64,000 nucleotides of DNA, taken from the NCBI RefSeq assembly GCF_963422335.1, contig NZ_OY729424.1, positions 4,340,001 to 4,404,000 of the forward strand, read 5' to 3'. Position 1 is the first letter of the stretch, and every line of letters starts with the position of its first letter. The notes beneath the pieces are model-generated. The model made no database searches, was not told where the DNA came from, and was given only the letters and a program-made list of their open reading frames with translations. This document shows positions 33,720 to 43,138 of this stretch, piece by piece. The stretch comes from an uncultured Roseateles sp. GTDB lineage: Bacteria; Pseudomonadota; Gammaproteobacteria; Burkholderiales; Burkholderiaceae_C. The position numbers and the translations under genes were made by a program.

Positions 33720-36314
33720 ATGTGGCGCCTGAAAGTTGTTCGCCCCAGTGCAGGCTGGATGGGTTCGTCGTCGGCGCGGCTGTTGCTGGCCGCCAGCCTG
33801 CTCGCCGCAGCCCTGGCGGTGATTCTGTCGATGACGCTGCAGCTGGAGTACAGCGCCGAGGTCGACTCCCTGCTCGACAGTTCGACCAAGAGCACCCAGA
33901 AGCTGGCTTCGCGCAGCACCGAGGTGCTGGACCGCGTGCTGCACACCATCCAGCTGATACAGCGCCTGCGCGACAGCGGGCGCCAGATGGACCTCAAGGC
34001 GCTGGCCGCCGAGGGCCTGCTGGCCCAGGAGTTCGCCAAGGCCATTCTGGTCACCGATGCGCAGGGCCTGGTGGTGGACTCCACCGGCGCAGACCTGCCG
34101 CTGAGCGTGTCCGACGAGGACTACTTCAAGCGCCTGGCCCAGGCGCCGGCCGGCAGCATCGACATCGGGCCGACCGAATTCCAGCCGGCACTGGACGCTC
34201 CGGTGCTGCCGATCTCCCAACGCATCGACGACAGCAAGGGGCGCTTTCTGGGCATCGTCACGGTGCTGATACCCCCGCGGCTGCTGACCTCGGAGCACGC
34301 CGGCAGTGAGGCCGCCACCACCGCCGTCAGCCTGATCGGCGCGGACGGCATGGTGCGCGCCCGTCTGCTGGGCGGCAAGCTCAGTTTCGGCGAGAAGGTC
34401 GATGTCAGCCGGGTGACCGAGCGCATGTCGGTCGCCCGCGACCTGCGCCTGCCCGCACGCAGCGCCCTGGACGGCAAGGAGCGCTTTGTTGTCGCCCTGC
34501 CGCTGGACCGCTACCCGCTGCTGGCCGTGGTGGCCATGGACGCCGACCAGGGCCTGGTGAATTACCGCAGAACCCGGCTGAACCTGCTGCTGTGGGCGGC
34601 CGGCTTCGGCGTGGTGCTGGCCCTGGGCACCTGGCTGCTGCTGCTGCAGCTGCGCCGGGTGGACGCCAGCAAAAAGGCGCAGCTGCAGGCGGAGTCGCGC
34701 CTGCGCGCGGCGCTGGAGGGCAGCCTGGACGCAATCTCCATCCTGCTGGCGGTGCGCGGTCCCAAGGGTCAGTTGCAAGACTTCCTGATCACCGATGCCA
34801 ACAGCCGCGCCGCAGAGATGGTGGGCCTGCCGCTGGTCGAGGTGCTGGACCGGCGCCTGAGCGAGGTCTTCCCGGCCATGCGCAGCAGCCGGGTGATGGA
34901 CACCTTCGCCCAGGTGATGGACAGCCGCGAGGCCAGCACCAGCGAGTTGCAGGCCACGCTGGGGCCGATGAAGGGCCGCTGGCTGCATCAGCAGGTGGTG
35001 GCGGTGGGCGATGGCGTGGCCCTGATTTCGCGTGATATCACCGACCGCAAGCTGTCCGAGCGCGATCTGGCCGAGAACCGCAACTTCCTGCAGAACCTGC
35101 TCGACTTTCTGCCGCTGCCGGTCTACGCCAAGAGCATGCGTCCCGATGGCCTGGGCATCTACGAATTCTGGAACCATGCCGCCGAGCGCAGCTTTCACAT
35201 GCCGGCCTCCGCGGTGGTGGGCCGCACCGTGCGTGACCTCTATTCGCCCGCCGATGCCCAGCGCTTCGACGACCAGGACCTGCAGGTGCTGCGCGATGGC
35301 AAGCCGCGGCGCTTTCCGGGCCAGACCTTCGACGGCCCCGAGGGACGCCGTTTTTTCGACACCTTCAAGGCGCCGGTGGTCGGCGCCGACGGCGAGATGG
35401 ATCATCTGCTGGTCATTGCCGAAGACGTGACCGAGCGGCGTGCCTATGCCGAGCGCCTGGCGCTGGCCTCCAAGGTGATTGCCGAAACGGCCGACGCGGT
35501 GGTCGTGACCGATGCCGAGGATCGCATCATCGATGTCAACCGGGCCTTCTCGGCCATGACGGGCCGCACCCTGGCCCAGGTGGAACACCGGCCAGCCACC
35601 GAGGTCGGCCTGCCACCGGTGCCCGACTTTGCGCGTCTGAGCGGTGTGGCCGACGCCCAGCGCTGGGTCGGCGAGGCCCATCTGGCCCTGGCCGACGGCC
35701 AGCGCCTGGACATCTGGCTCAGCACCAGCCGCATCGTTGACGAGAGCAACCGCAGCACCCACCACGCGCGGGTGTTCAGCGATATCTCCGTGCTCAAGGG
35801 GCACGAGAAAGCGCTGCAGGAAATGGCCCGCCGCGACAGCCTGACCGGCCTGCCCAACCGGCGGCATTTCGACGAACGCCTGGCCGAATCGCTGCGCCGT
35901 TTTGGCCGCTCCGGCCCGGCCGTGACGCTGATGTTCATCGACCTGGACGGCTTCAAGAAGGTCAATGACGAACTCGGCCACGAGGCGGGCGACCTGCTGC
36001 TGGTCGAGGTGGCGCGTCGGCTCGGCGCCTGCGTGCGCGGCACCGACCTGGTGTTCCGTCTCGGGGGCGACGAGTTCACCGTGCTGCTGGAAGAGGCGGG
36101 CGACCGGGCGGCGGTGGAGATGCTGTGCGAACGCATCGTCGCCTCGCTGTCTCAGGTCCATCTGCTGCGTGGCTTCGAGGCCTGGGCCACGCCCAGCATC
36201 GGGGTGGCCGACGCGGTGCCGGGCGAAAGCTCCGACGCGCTGTGCCGGCGCGCCGATCAGGCCATGTACGAGGCCAAGCGCGGCGGCAAGGGCACGTACC
36301 GGATCGCGGATTAA
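33720..36314 (+). CDS. Diguanylate cyclase with periplasmic sensor and three PAS domains
   Basis: An 864-residue membrane protein. Membrane segment about 20-42, a periplasmic dCACHE-type sensor to about 285, second membrane segment about 286-310, then three PAS/PAC-like regions (about 325-440, 445-570 and 575-690) and a C-terminal GGDEF domain (about 695-864). The active site is LGGDEF near 782 and the inhibitory site RGTD lies exactly five residues before it, so the enzyme should make c-di-GMP with product feedback. The gene ends convergent with waaA, the stops overlapping in TTAA. Its c-di-GMP could act on the MshEN ATPases 20 kb away, though that link is only a possibility. Confidence 0.92.
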   Translation: MWRLKVVRPSAGWMGSSSARLLLAASLLAAALAVILSMTLQLEYSAEVDSLLDSSTKSTQKLASRSTEVLDRVLHTIQLIQRLRDSGRQMDLKALAAEGLLAQEFAKAILVTDAQGLVVDSTGADLPLSVSDEDYFKRLAQAPAGSIDIGPTEFQPALDAPVLPISQRIDDSKGRFLGIVTVLIPPRLLTSEHAGSEAATTAVSLIGADGMVRARLLGGKLSFGEKVDVSRVTERMSVARDLRLPARSALDGKERFVVALPLDRYPLLAVVAMDADQGLVNYRRTRLNLLLWAAGFGVVLALGTWLLLLQLRRVDASKKAQLQAESRLRAALEGSLDAISILLAVRGPKGQLQDFLITDANSRAAEMVGLPLVEVLDRRLSEVFPAMRSSRVMDTFAQVMDSREASTSELQATLGPMKGRWLHQQVVAVGDGVALISRDITDRKLSERDLAENRNFLQNLLDFLPLPVYAKSMRPDGLGIYEFWNHAAERSFHMPASAVVGRTVRDLYSPADAQRFDDQDLQVLRDGKPRRFPGQTFDGPEGRRFFDTFKAPVVGADGEMDHLLVIAEDVTERRAYAERLALASKVIAETADAVVVTDAEDRIIDVNRAFSAMTGRTLAQVEHRPATEVGLPPVPDFARLSGVADAQRWVGEAHLALADGQRLDIWLSTSRIVDESNRSTHHARVFSDISVLKGHEKALQEMARRDSLTGLPNRRHFDERLAESLRRFGRSGPAVTLMFIDLDGFKKVNDELGHEAGDLLLVEVARRLGACVRGTDLVFRLGGDEFTVLLEEAGDRAAVEMLCERIVASLSQVHLLRGFEAWATPSIGVADAVPGESSDALCRRADQAMYEAKRGGKGTYRIAD

Positions 36315-37606
36315 GGCAGGAGCGTGAGGAGCCGCTGCGCCATGCGCTCGGCGGCGCCGCGGTGCTGATCGGCAAAGGCCAGGCCGGCATGGCCGGCCGC
36401 GGCCTGCGATGCAGGCTCGCGCAGCAAGGCCAGGGCCTTGTCCAAGCCGGCGGCCATATCGCCCACCCGGAACGCGGCGCCCGCCTGCTGCGACAGCTCG
36501 GCCGCTTCGGCGAAATTGAAAGTATGCGGCCCCATCACCACCGGACAGGCGCAGGCCGCCGCCTCGATCAGGTTCTGGCCGCCCAGCGGGGCAAAGCTGC
36601 CGCCCAGCAGGGCCACATCGGCCAGGCCGTAGTAGAGGGCCATCTCGCCCATGCTGTCGCCCAGCCAGGCGTCGGCCGCCAGGGCCCCGGCATCGGGTGC
36701 GTCGGCAAAGCCGCTGCGTCGCGCCAGGGTCAGGCCTTGCACGGCCACCAGCTCGGCCACCTCGGCAAAGCGCTGCGGGTGGCGCGGCACCAGCAGCAGG
36801 AGCGGCCGGCGTTCGCCCTGGGGCCAGGCGTGTGCCTGCCAGGCGGCCAGCAGCTGCGCCTCCTCGCCCTCGCGGGTGACGGCGGCCAGCAGCACCGGCC
36901 GGTCCAGGTGCTCGCGCCACAGCCGGCCACGGTCCAGCAGGGCCGGGTCGGGCGTCACGTCAAACTTCAGATTGCCGGCCACCTCGACCGGCGCGGCACC
37001 GCGCTCGCGCAGGCGCTGGGCGTCGGCCTCGGTCTGGGCCAGCACCAGGGCGAAGCTCTGCACGGCGGGCCGCAGGATGGCATCGAGCCGCTGGCCCTGC
37101 TTGCGGCTTTTCTCCGACAGCCGGGCATTGGCCAGGGCCATCGGCACCCGTGCCTGGCGCGCGGCTCGCAGCAGATTGGGCCAGACCTCGGTTTCCATCA
37201 TCACGCCCAGCGCGGGCCGGAAGTGGCGCAGAAAGCGCCGCACCGAGCCGGGGCTGTCGTAGGGCAACCAGGCCTGGGAATCGCCCTCGCACAACAGCGT
37301 GCGGCCGGCCTCCCGGCCGGTGGCCGTGCCATGGGTCAGGAGCAGGCGCAGGCCGGGCCTGTGGGCACGCAGGGCCGCGATCAGGGCCGTGGCGGCCCTC
37401 GTCTCGCCCAGCGACACCGCGTGTATCCACAGCCAGCCCTGGCCGGCGGGCAAGGTGCCGTAGCGCCCGAAGCGCTCACCGATCGCGTGGCGGTACAGCG
37501 GCTCCTCGCGTCCGCGCAGCCACAGGCGCAGGACATAGGCCGGCTGCGCCAGCTGCAACAGGCCCGAGTACGCGCCGCGACTCAGGCGCCGCCGCCATGA
37601 ACTCAT
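36311..37606 (-). CDS. waaA: 3-deoxy-D-manno-octulosonic acid transferase
   Basis: A 431-residue glycosyltransferase that adds KDO to lipid A precursor at the inner membrane. Family marks: N-terminal membrane-bound region, WIHAVSLGETRAA near 60 with the catalytic glutamate, LLTHGTATGRE near 88, ETEVWPNLL near 138, SLS-like ANARLSEKS near 160, and the nucleotide-sugar region GGSFAPLGGQNLIEAAA near 340. Length is normal. The ATG directly abuts the TGA of the phosphomannomutase gene (TGAATG), so both are in one operon serving envelope polysaccharide synthesis. Confidence 0.93.
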   Translation of the reverse strand: MSSWRRRLSRGAYSGLLQLAQPAYVLRLWLRGREEPLYRHAIGERFGRYGTLPAGQGWLWIHAVSLGETRAATALIAALRAHRPGLRLLLTHGTATGREAGRTLLCEGDSQAWLPYDSPGSVRRFLRHFRPALGVMMETEVWPNLLRAARQARVPMALANARLSEKSRKQGQRLDAILRPAVQSFALVLAQTEADAQRLRERGAAPVEVAGNLKFDVTPDPALLDRGRLWREHLDRPVLLAAVTREGEEAQLLAAWQAHAWPQGERRPLLLLVPRHPQRFAEVAELVAVQGLTLARRSGFADAPDAGALAADAWLGDSMGEMALYYGLADVALLGGSFAPLGGQNLIEAAACACPVVMGPHTFNFAEAAELSQQAGAAFRVGDMAAGLDKALALLREPASQAAAGHAGLAFADQHRGAAERMAQRLLTLLP

Positions 37607-39001
37607 TCAGTGCCCGGCGGTGACGTGCGCATCTGGCTTGACCAAGCGCAGCTGTTCCATCATCAAGACCTCGATGCGGTGCAAAGCGGCCTCGGTCTGC
37701 CCCTCGAAACGCAGCACCAGCACCGGCGTCGTGTTCGACGCGCGTATCAGGCCGAAGCCGTCGGCGAACTCGACCCGCAGGCCGTCGATGGTGATGACCT
37801 CCAGCGCGCCCGGGAACTGGGCCTGCTCCTTGAGCTTTTGCACCACCGCATGGTGCTCGCCCTCGGCGCAGGGCACGTTCAATTCCGGGGTGCTGAAGCT
37901 GGTGGGCAGCGCGTTCAGCACGGCACTGGGGTCATCCGAGCGGCTGAGGATCTCGAGCAGGCGCGCGGCGGTGTACATCGCGTCGTCGAAGCCATACCAG
38001 CGTTCGCCGAAGAAGATGTGGCCGCTCATCTCGCCGGCGATAGGCGCCCCGGTTTCCTTCAGCTTGGCCTTGACCAGCGAATGGCCGGTCTTCCACATCA
38101 GCGGCACGCCGCCGGCCGCGCGTATGGCCAGCGGCAGCTGCTGGGTGCACTTGACGTCAAAGATGATGGTGCTACCCGGCTTGCGCTTGAGGATGTCCAG
38201 CGCGAACAGCATCAGCTGGCGGTCCGGGTAGATGATGTTGCCTTCCTTGGTGACCACGCCCAGGCGGTCGCCATCGCCGTCGAAGGCCAGGCCCAGATCG
38301 GCCTCGGTGGCCTTGACGGTGCGAATCAGGTCCTGCAGGTTCTCGGGCTTGGACGGGTCCGGATGGTGGTTGGGGAAGTCGCCATCGACGCGTGAATACA
38401 GCGCGATGACCTCGCAGCCCAGCGCTTTCAAGGTGGCCGGGCCGGTGGCGCCGGGAATGCCGTTGCCGGAGTCGACGACGATCTTCAACGGGCGCTTGAG
38501 CTTGGCGTCGTTGACGATGCGGGCGCGGTACTCGGCCTCGATATCCATCCGGCCCAGGCGGCCGGGGCGCTTGCCCACGGCGTAGTCCTCGGCCTCGATG
38601 CGCTGGCGCAGGCCCTGGATGTCTTCGCCATAGATGGCGCGGCCGCCCAGCACCATCTTGAAGCCGTTGTAGTCCTTGGGGTTGTGACTGCCGGTGACCA
38701 TGATGCCGGAGCTGCAGCGCTGCTTTTTGCGCGTGGCGGCCACGTAGTACAGCATAGGCGTAGTCACGGCGCCCAGGTCCACCACGTCCAGGCCGGTCGA
38801 GGCCAGGCCACGCATCAGCGCCGCCACCAGGCCGGGGCCGGACAGGCGCCCGTCGCGGCCGACGACGACGGCCTTCTCACCGAGCTTCAGCGCCTCGCTG
38901 CCGAAGGCACGGCCCAGGTGCTCGGCCAGGGTTTCGTCCAAGGTCGTCGGCACAACGCCGCGGATGTCGTAGGCCTTGAAGATAGCTGCGTTGACTTGCA
39001 T
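37607..39001 (-). CDS. Phosphomannomutase/phosphoglucomutase
   Basis: A 464-residue enzyme of the alpha-D-phosphohexomutase family (AlgC/ManB type). Domain 1 has FKAYDIRGVVP near 8 and the phosphoserine loop IMVTGSHNPKDYNG near 100; the metal site AFDGDGDRLGVV lies near 240; the sugar-binding loop GEMSGHIFF near 325; the phosphate-binding loop RASNTTPVLVLRFE near 425. Start ATG 39001 gives the family's length; the frame stays open upstream but lacks any conserved sequence. It makes mannose-1-P or glucose-1-P for surface polysaccharides and precedes waaA directly. Confidence 0.92.
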   Translation of the reverse strand: MQVNAAIFKAYDIRGVVPTTLDETLAEHLGRAFGSEALKLGEKAVVVGRDGRLSGPGLVAALMRGLASTGLDVVDLGAVTTPMLYYVAATRKKQRCSSGIMVTGSHNPKDYNGFKMVLGGRAIYGEDIQGLRQRIEAEDYAVGKRPGRLGRMDIEAEYRARIVNDAKLKRPLKIVVDSGNGIPGATGPATLKALGCEVIALYSRVDGDFPNHHPDPSKPENLQDLIRTVKATEADLGLAFDGDGDRLGVVTKEGNIIYPDRQLMLFALDILKRKPGSTIIFDVKCTQQLPLAIRAAGGVPLMWKTGHSLVKAKLKETGAPIAGEMSGHIFFGERWYGFDDAMYTAARLLEILSRSDDPSAVLNALPTSFSTPELNVPCAEGEHHAVVQKLKEQAQFPGALEVITIDGLRVEFADGFGLIRASNTTPVLVLRFEGQTEAALHRIEVLMMEQLRLVKPDAHVTAGH

Positions 39002-39167
39002 GGGGTCCCTGTTCTCTTGCGGTATGGCGGTGGAAGACTGGCCGGATTGTAGGCATGGCGCCGTTGCAGCGGCCGTACCGGCGGCGTAACTCTCCATCCG
39101 CCGCGCCAGTTGTCGATTCATCGCCCCGGCGGGGCCTGACGGCACCCCGCTTCCTACACTAGCACCC

Positions 39168-40307
39168 ATGAACACCTCAGCCGTCTTGCTCAGCGCCTGG
39201 AAGCAGCAGTGGCGCCTCAGCCGCCACCGCACGGAGCCGCTGTGGGCGCGGCTGCTCGTCGTTGTCGCGCTCGCGCTGGGCATAGGCCTGGGGCTGGCCC
39301 TGCTGTCGGGCTTTGTCAACGACAGCTTCTCGACGGCACGCTGGTGGCGCATCAGTCTGCCGGCCAATCTCCTGCTGAGCTTCAGCGTGTCCATCACCTT
39401 CAGCCTGGCTTTTCGCGGCCTCGAGCTGGGCCTGCCGGCGCACTGGGTAGCAGCCGTCGGCGACTGGCGGGACTGGCGGGCCGCGCTGTTTTATTCGGCG
39501 CTGAGCATGGTCTGCGGCACGCTGGGCATCATGGTGGGCCTGCGCCTGATCGACCACATCTGGCAGCTCGACATCCTGCGCCACTTCATGAGCAGCCGCA
39601 GTTCCTGGGCGCAGTTCTTTGCCATCTCGGTGTTCCTGTCGGTGATCCAGTGGCTGTGGTGGCGCCTGCACACCAAGCAGCAGGCGCTGCAGCTCAAGGC
39701 CACCGAGGCCCAGCTGAAGCTGCTGCAGGCCCAGATCGAGCCGCACTTTCTGTTCAACACCCTGGCCAATGTGCAGAGCCTGATCGACTACGACACGCCG
39801 CGCGCCAAGCTGATGCTGGAGTCGTTCACCGACTATCTGCGCGCCAGCCTGCAGAACCTGCGTCGTGACGACTGCACGCTGGAGCAGGAGCTGGAGACCG
39901 TCAGCAGCTACCTGGCCCTGCTGCAGACGCGCATGGCCGAGCGCCTGCGTTTCAGCATCGAGGCCAGCCCCGAGGCCCGCGCCGCCACCCTGCCGCCGCT
40001 GCTGCTGCAGCCCCTGGTCGAGAATGCCATCCACCACGGCCTCGAGCCCAAGATCGAGGGCGGTGCCCTGCGCATCACGGCCATGGTGGCCCAGGGGCGG
40101 CTGCACATCACCGTGGCCGATGACGGCCTGGGCCTGGACGCCCCGCCCAAGCCCGGCCGCCGCGGCTCGGGCATGGCGCTGAACAATATCCGCGAGCGGC
40201 TGAAGACCCGCTATGCCGGCCTGGCCAGCCTGCGCCTGAAGCCCGGCCATCCCGGCACCGAGGTGCTGCTGGAGCTGCCCTACCAACTCAAGGCCCGACA
40301 CCCATGA
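39168..40307 (+). CDS. LytS-type sensor histidine kinase
   Basis: A 379-residue kinase. About four membrane segments (near 28-47, 62-85, 108-128 and 148-165), then the His_kinase domain with the phospho-acceptor in QIEPHFLFNTLANVQSL near 190 and the ATP-binding domain (PLVENAIHHGLEPK near 280, DDGLGLD and GSGMALNNIRERL after it). This is the LytS/YehU class that pairs with LytTR regulators. Its stop overlaps the response-regulator start by 4 bases (ATGA). The signal is unknown. Confidence 0.9.
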   Translation: MNTSAVLLSAWKQQWRLSRHRTEPLWARLLVVVALALGIGLGLALLSGFVNDSFSTARWWRISLPANLLLSFSVSITFSLAFRGLELGLPAHWVAAVGDWRDWRAALFYSALSMVCGTLGIMVGLRLIDHIWQLDILRHFMSSRSSWAQFFAISVFLSVIQWLWWRLHTKQQALQLKATEAQLKLLQAQIEPHFLFNTLANVQSLIDYDTPRAKLMLESFTDYLRASLQNLRRDDCTLEQELETVSSYLALLQTRMAERLRFSIEASPEARAATLPPLLLQPLVENAIHHGLEPKIEGGALRITAMVAQGRLHITVADDGLGLDAPPKPGRRGSGMALNNIRERLKTRYAGLASLRLKPGHPGTEVLLELPYQLKARHP

Positions 40308-41056
40308 CCACTGCACTGATCGCCGACGACGAACCCCACCTGGCCCAGTACCTGAAGGACCAGCTCGCCGCCCTGTGGCCCGAGCTGCAGATCGTCCACA
40401 TCGCGAAAAACGGCGTCGAGGCGGCAGCAGCAATAGCCGAGCTGCAGCCCGACCTGGCCTTTCTGGACATCCAGATGCCGGGCTTGACCGGGCTGGAGGT
40501 GGCCCAGGGCATAGAGGGGCCGACCCGGGTCGTCTTCGTCACCGCCTATGACGAGTACGCGCTGGCAGCCTTCGAGCATGCGGCGCTGGACTATGTGCTG
40601 AAGCCGGTCAAGGCCGAGCGTCTGGCCAAGGCACTGGCGCGGGTCAAGGCCAGCCTGGTGGTGCCGCCCGAACCCGATGCCGCCCTGGCTCAGGCCCTGC
40701 AGCGCCTGATGGGCAGCATGGACGCAGCACCGGTGATGCGTTATGTGCGCGCCAGCCAGGGCGAGCTGATGCACCAGATCGCCATCGGCGACGTGCTGTT
40801 CTTCCATGCCGACGAGAAATACACCTGCGTGCAGACGGCCGCGGCCGAGTACCTGATTCGCACCTCCATCGTCGAATTGCTGCCCCAGCTGGACCCTTCG
40901 CGCTTTCTGCAGATCCACCGCGCCACCCTGATCAACCTCGACCACCTGGCCGGCACCCGGCGCGACGAGGCCAGCCGGCTGTTCGTCCGCTTTCGCGGGC
41001 TCGAGCGCGAGCTGCCCGTCAGCCGCGCCTACGTCCACCAGTTCAAGGCGATGTAG
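40304..41056 (+). CDS. LytTR-family response regulator
   Basis: A 250-residue regulator: receiver domain 1-120 with phospho-aspartate in LAFLDIQMPGLTG near 53 and acidic pair near 9-10 (ADDEP), and a C-terminal LytTR DNA-binding domain about 145-248 (DVLFFHADEKYTCVQT, SRFLQIHRATLINLDHL, LPVSRAYVHQF). It pairs with the LytS-type kinase that overlaps it. In beta-proteobacteria such AlgR/LytR proteins often control envelope, pili or exopolysaccharide genes; the targets here are unknown. Confidence 0.92.
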   Translation: MTTALIADDEPHLAQYLKDQLAALWPELQIVHIAKNGVEAAAAIAELQPDLAFLDIQMPGLTGLEVAQGIEGPTRVVFVTAYDEYALAAFEHAALDYVLKPVKAERLAKALARVKASLVVPPEPDAALAQALQRLMGSMDAAPVMRYVRASQGELMHQIAIGDVLFFHADEKYTCVQTAAAEYLIRTSIVELLPQLDPSRFLQIHRATLINLDHLAGTRRDEASRLFVRFRGLERELPVSRAYVHQFKAM

Positions 41057-41074
41057 GCACGGGTCCAGGAATGC

Positions 41075-41090
41075 CGGACCGACAGGTCCG
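41075..41090 (+). terminator. Short hairpin between the LytTR gene and alkA
   Basis: CGGACC (41075-41080), loop GACA, GGTCCG (41085-41090): a 6-bp GC-rich stem 18 bases after the LytTR stop. There is no T-run after it, so any termination would be weak. A second dyad, GAGGCC/GGCCTC at 41106-41123, abuts the alkA ATG and could mask its ribosome binding site. Confidence 0.3.
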
Positions 41091-41123
41091 AAAACGGCGA
41101 CCCCAGAGGCCTATCATGGCCTC

Positions 41124-42635
41124 ATGGACTCCTCGCCCACCCCGCTGCCCCTGTCACCCGACGCCTGCTACGCCGCCCTCCAGGCCCGTGACTCGCGCTT
41201 CGACGGCAAGCTCTACGTCGGCGTCACGTCCACCGGCATCTACTGCCGGCCGATCTGCCGCGTGCGTGCGCCCAAGCGCGAGAACTGCGTGTTTTTCGCC
41301 CATGCGGCCCAGGCCGAGGCAGCGGCCTTCCGGCCCTGCCTGAAATGCCGGCCCGAGCTGGCCCCGGGCGGCGCGCTGCGCTGGTCGGTCATGGATGCTT
41401 CCAAGACCTTGGCCCAGCAGGCCGCCGCCTGGCTGGACGGCCAGGCCCAGGCCGAGGCCAGCGTCGAGGACCTGGCCACCCATCTGGGCATCACCAGCCG
41501 CCACCTGCGCCGCATCTTTGCCGCCGAGCATGGAGTGACGCCGCTGCAATATCTGCAGACGCGCCGCCTGCTGCTGGCCAAGCAGCTGCTGACCGACACC
41601 GCCCTGCCCGTCACCCAGGTCGCCCTGCAGGCCGGCTTTGCCAGCCTGCGGCGCTTCAATGCCGCCTTCGTCGAGCACTACCGGCTGCAGCCCACGGCGC
41701 TGCGCCGCGAGGGCAAGGCCACCGGCACGCCCCCGGCCCTGCTGCTGGCCTACCGCCCGCCCTACCATGTGGACGCGATGCTGGAGTTTCTGGAGCGCCG
41801 GGCCATTGCCGGCATCGAGACCGTGGACAGGGCGAGGCGCAGCATCCGCCGCAGCCTGCGCATCACTCAAGCAGAGCAGGTTTGCGAGGGTTGGCTCGAA
41901 GTGACGTTCGATGCGAGCCGACCCCAGGTGCGCCTGAGCCTCAGCGAGGGCCTGGTGCCGGCCACGGCCACGGTACTGCCCCTGGTGCGGCGCTGGCTGG
42001 ACCTCGATGCCGACCCGCTGCAGATTGATGCAGCCCTGGCCACCCTGCCCGCCCACGCCTGCCAGCAACCCGGTGTGCGCCTGCCCGGCTGCGCGGACCG
42101 CTTCGAGTTGGCCGTGCGCGCCGTGCTGGGCCAGCAGGTCACCGTGGCCGCCGCCCGCACGCTGGCCAGCCGTTTCGTCCAGCGCTTCGGCACGCCGCTG
42201 AACGAGGCCGCGCCCGAGGGACTGACGCGCTTGTTCCCCGAGCCCGAACAGATTGCCGCGGCCTCGCGTGACGACATTGCCAGCCTGGGCATCATCGCCC
42301 GCCGCGCCGACGCGCTGCGCCTGCTCGCCGAGGCCTGGCCGCGGCTGTTGATCAACCACCCCCAGGCCACCCATGAGGCCGCCGAGCAGGAATTGATCGC
42401 CCTGCCCGGCCTCGGCCCGTGGACGGCCAGCTATATGCTGATGCGCATGTGGAGCTGGCCCGATGCCTTTCTGCCCGGCGATGTGGTGCTGCGCAAGCAG
42501 CTGGCCATGGCCGGAGACCCCCTGCCCAGCCCTAAAAAGGTGCTGGAATTGTCGCAAGCCTGGCAGCCCTATCGCAGTTATGCGGTAATGCGCTTGTGGC
42601 GCGCGACGGCCTCTTCTTCCACCGAGCTCTCATGA
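41124..42635 (+). CDS. alkA: Ada/AlkA fusion: DNA-3-methyladenine glycosylase with regulatory domains
   Basis: A 503-residue repair protein with three parts. Residues 1-85 are the Ada zinc domain with four cysteines (YCRPICRV, FRPCLKC) that takes a methyl group from DNA phosphotriesters. Residues 95-195 are an AraC-type helix-turn-helix (SVEDLATHLGITSRHLRRIF; LPVTQVALQAGFASLRRFNAAF). Residues 205-500 are an AlkA glycosylase (HhH motif LPGLGPWTASYML near 432, catalytic aspartate in FLPGDVVLRK). It thus senses methylation and excises 3-methyladenine. ATGA overlap with ogt. Length is normal for this fusion. Confidence 0.92.
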   Translation: MDSSPTPLPLSPDACYAALQARDSRFDGKLYVGVTSTGIYCRPICRVRAPKRENCVFFAHAAQAEAAAFRPCLKCRPELAPGGALRWSVMDASKTLAQQAAAWLDGQAQAEASVEDLATHLGITSRHLRRIFAAEHGVTPLQYLQTRRLLLAKQLLTDTALPVTQVALQAGFASLRRFNAAFVEHYRLQPTALRREGKATGTPPALLLAYRPPYHVDAMLEFLERRAIAGIETVDRARRSIRRSLRITQAEQVCEGWLEVTFDASRPQVRLSLSEGLVPATATVLPLVRRWLDLDADPLQIDAALATLPAHACQQPGVRLPGCADRFELAVRAVLGQQVTVAAARTLASRFVQRFGTPLNEAAPEGLTRLFPEPEQIAAASRDDIASLGIIARRADALRLLAEAWPRLLINHPQATHEAAEQELIALPGLGPWTASYMLMRMWSWPDAFLPGDVVLRKQLAMAGDPLPSPKKVLELSQAWQPYRSYAVMRLWRATASSSTELS

Positions 42636-43138
42636 ACACCAGTCATCACAGCAAGCAACGGCAAGTCCTGACCCCCTTGGGCACATTGACGGTGGCGCGC
42701 AGCGCACAGGGCCTGTCAGGCATCTGGTTTGCCGAGCAGAAACACCATCCGGGCGTGCTGCAGGCCGAGGTGGACGATCACGACCCGCTGCTGGGCGAGG
42801 CCGCCCGCCAGCTGGGCGAGTATTTTGCCGGCCAGCGCACCTGTTTCGACCTGCCGCTGGCGCTGGAGGGCACGACCTTCCAGCAGGCCGTCTGGGCCGG
42901 CCTGCTGAAGATTCCCTGCGGTACCACCCTGAGCTATACCGAACTGGCCGAGGCCGTGCATGCGCCCAGCGCGGTGCGCGCCGTGGGCGCGGCGGTGGGC
43001 CGCAACCCGCTGTCCATCGTCGTGCCCTGCCATCGCGTGATCGGCCGTGACGGCGACCTGACCGGCTATGCCGGTGGCCTGGAGCGCAAGACGGCGCTGC
43101 TGGAACTGGAGGGCGTTCTCGCGCCAGCGGACGCATGA
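42632..43138 (+). CDS. ogt: Methylated-DNA-protein-cysteine methyltransferase
   Basis: A 168-residue O6-alkylguanine DNA alkyltransferase. The active site is IVVPCHRVIG near 137, with the alkyl-accepting cysteine; the recognition helix (AVWAGLLKIPCGTTLSYTELA near 88) and the ending GYAGGLERKTALLELE are typical. Start ATG 42632 overlaps the alkA stop (ATGA), so repair of O6-methylguanine and 3-methyladenine is co-expressed. The stop overlaps the EamA transporter gene by 4 bases. Confidence 0.93.
   Translation: MNTSHHSKQRQVLTPLGTLTVARSAQGLSGIWFAEQKHHPGVLQAEVDDHDPLLGEAARQLGEYFAGQRTCFDLPLALEGTTFQQAVWAGLLKIPCGTTLSYTELAEAVHAPSAVRAVGAAVGRNPLSIVVPCHRVIGRDGDLTGYAGGLERKTALLELEGVLAPADA

Noticed and set aside
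33651..36920. A 1089-codon antisense frame across the diguanylate cyclase and part of waaA
   Set aside because: It covers a gene with intact PAS and GGDEF motifs, and its first part is an out-of-frame reading of waaA. No conserved motif is visible.
37607..39397. Longer start for the phosphomannomutase gene (596 residues)
   Set aside because: The extra 132 residues have no family similarity and run into the promoter region of the divergent kinase; ATG 39001 gives normal length.
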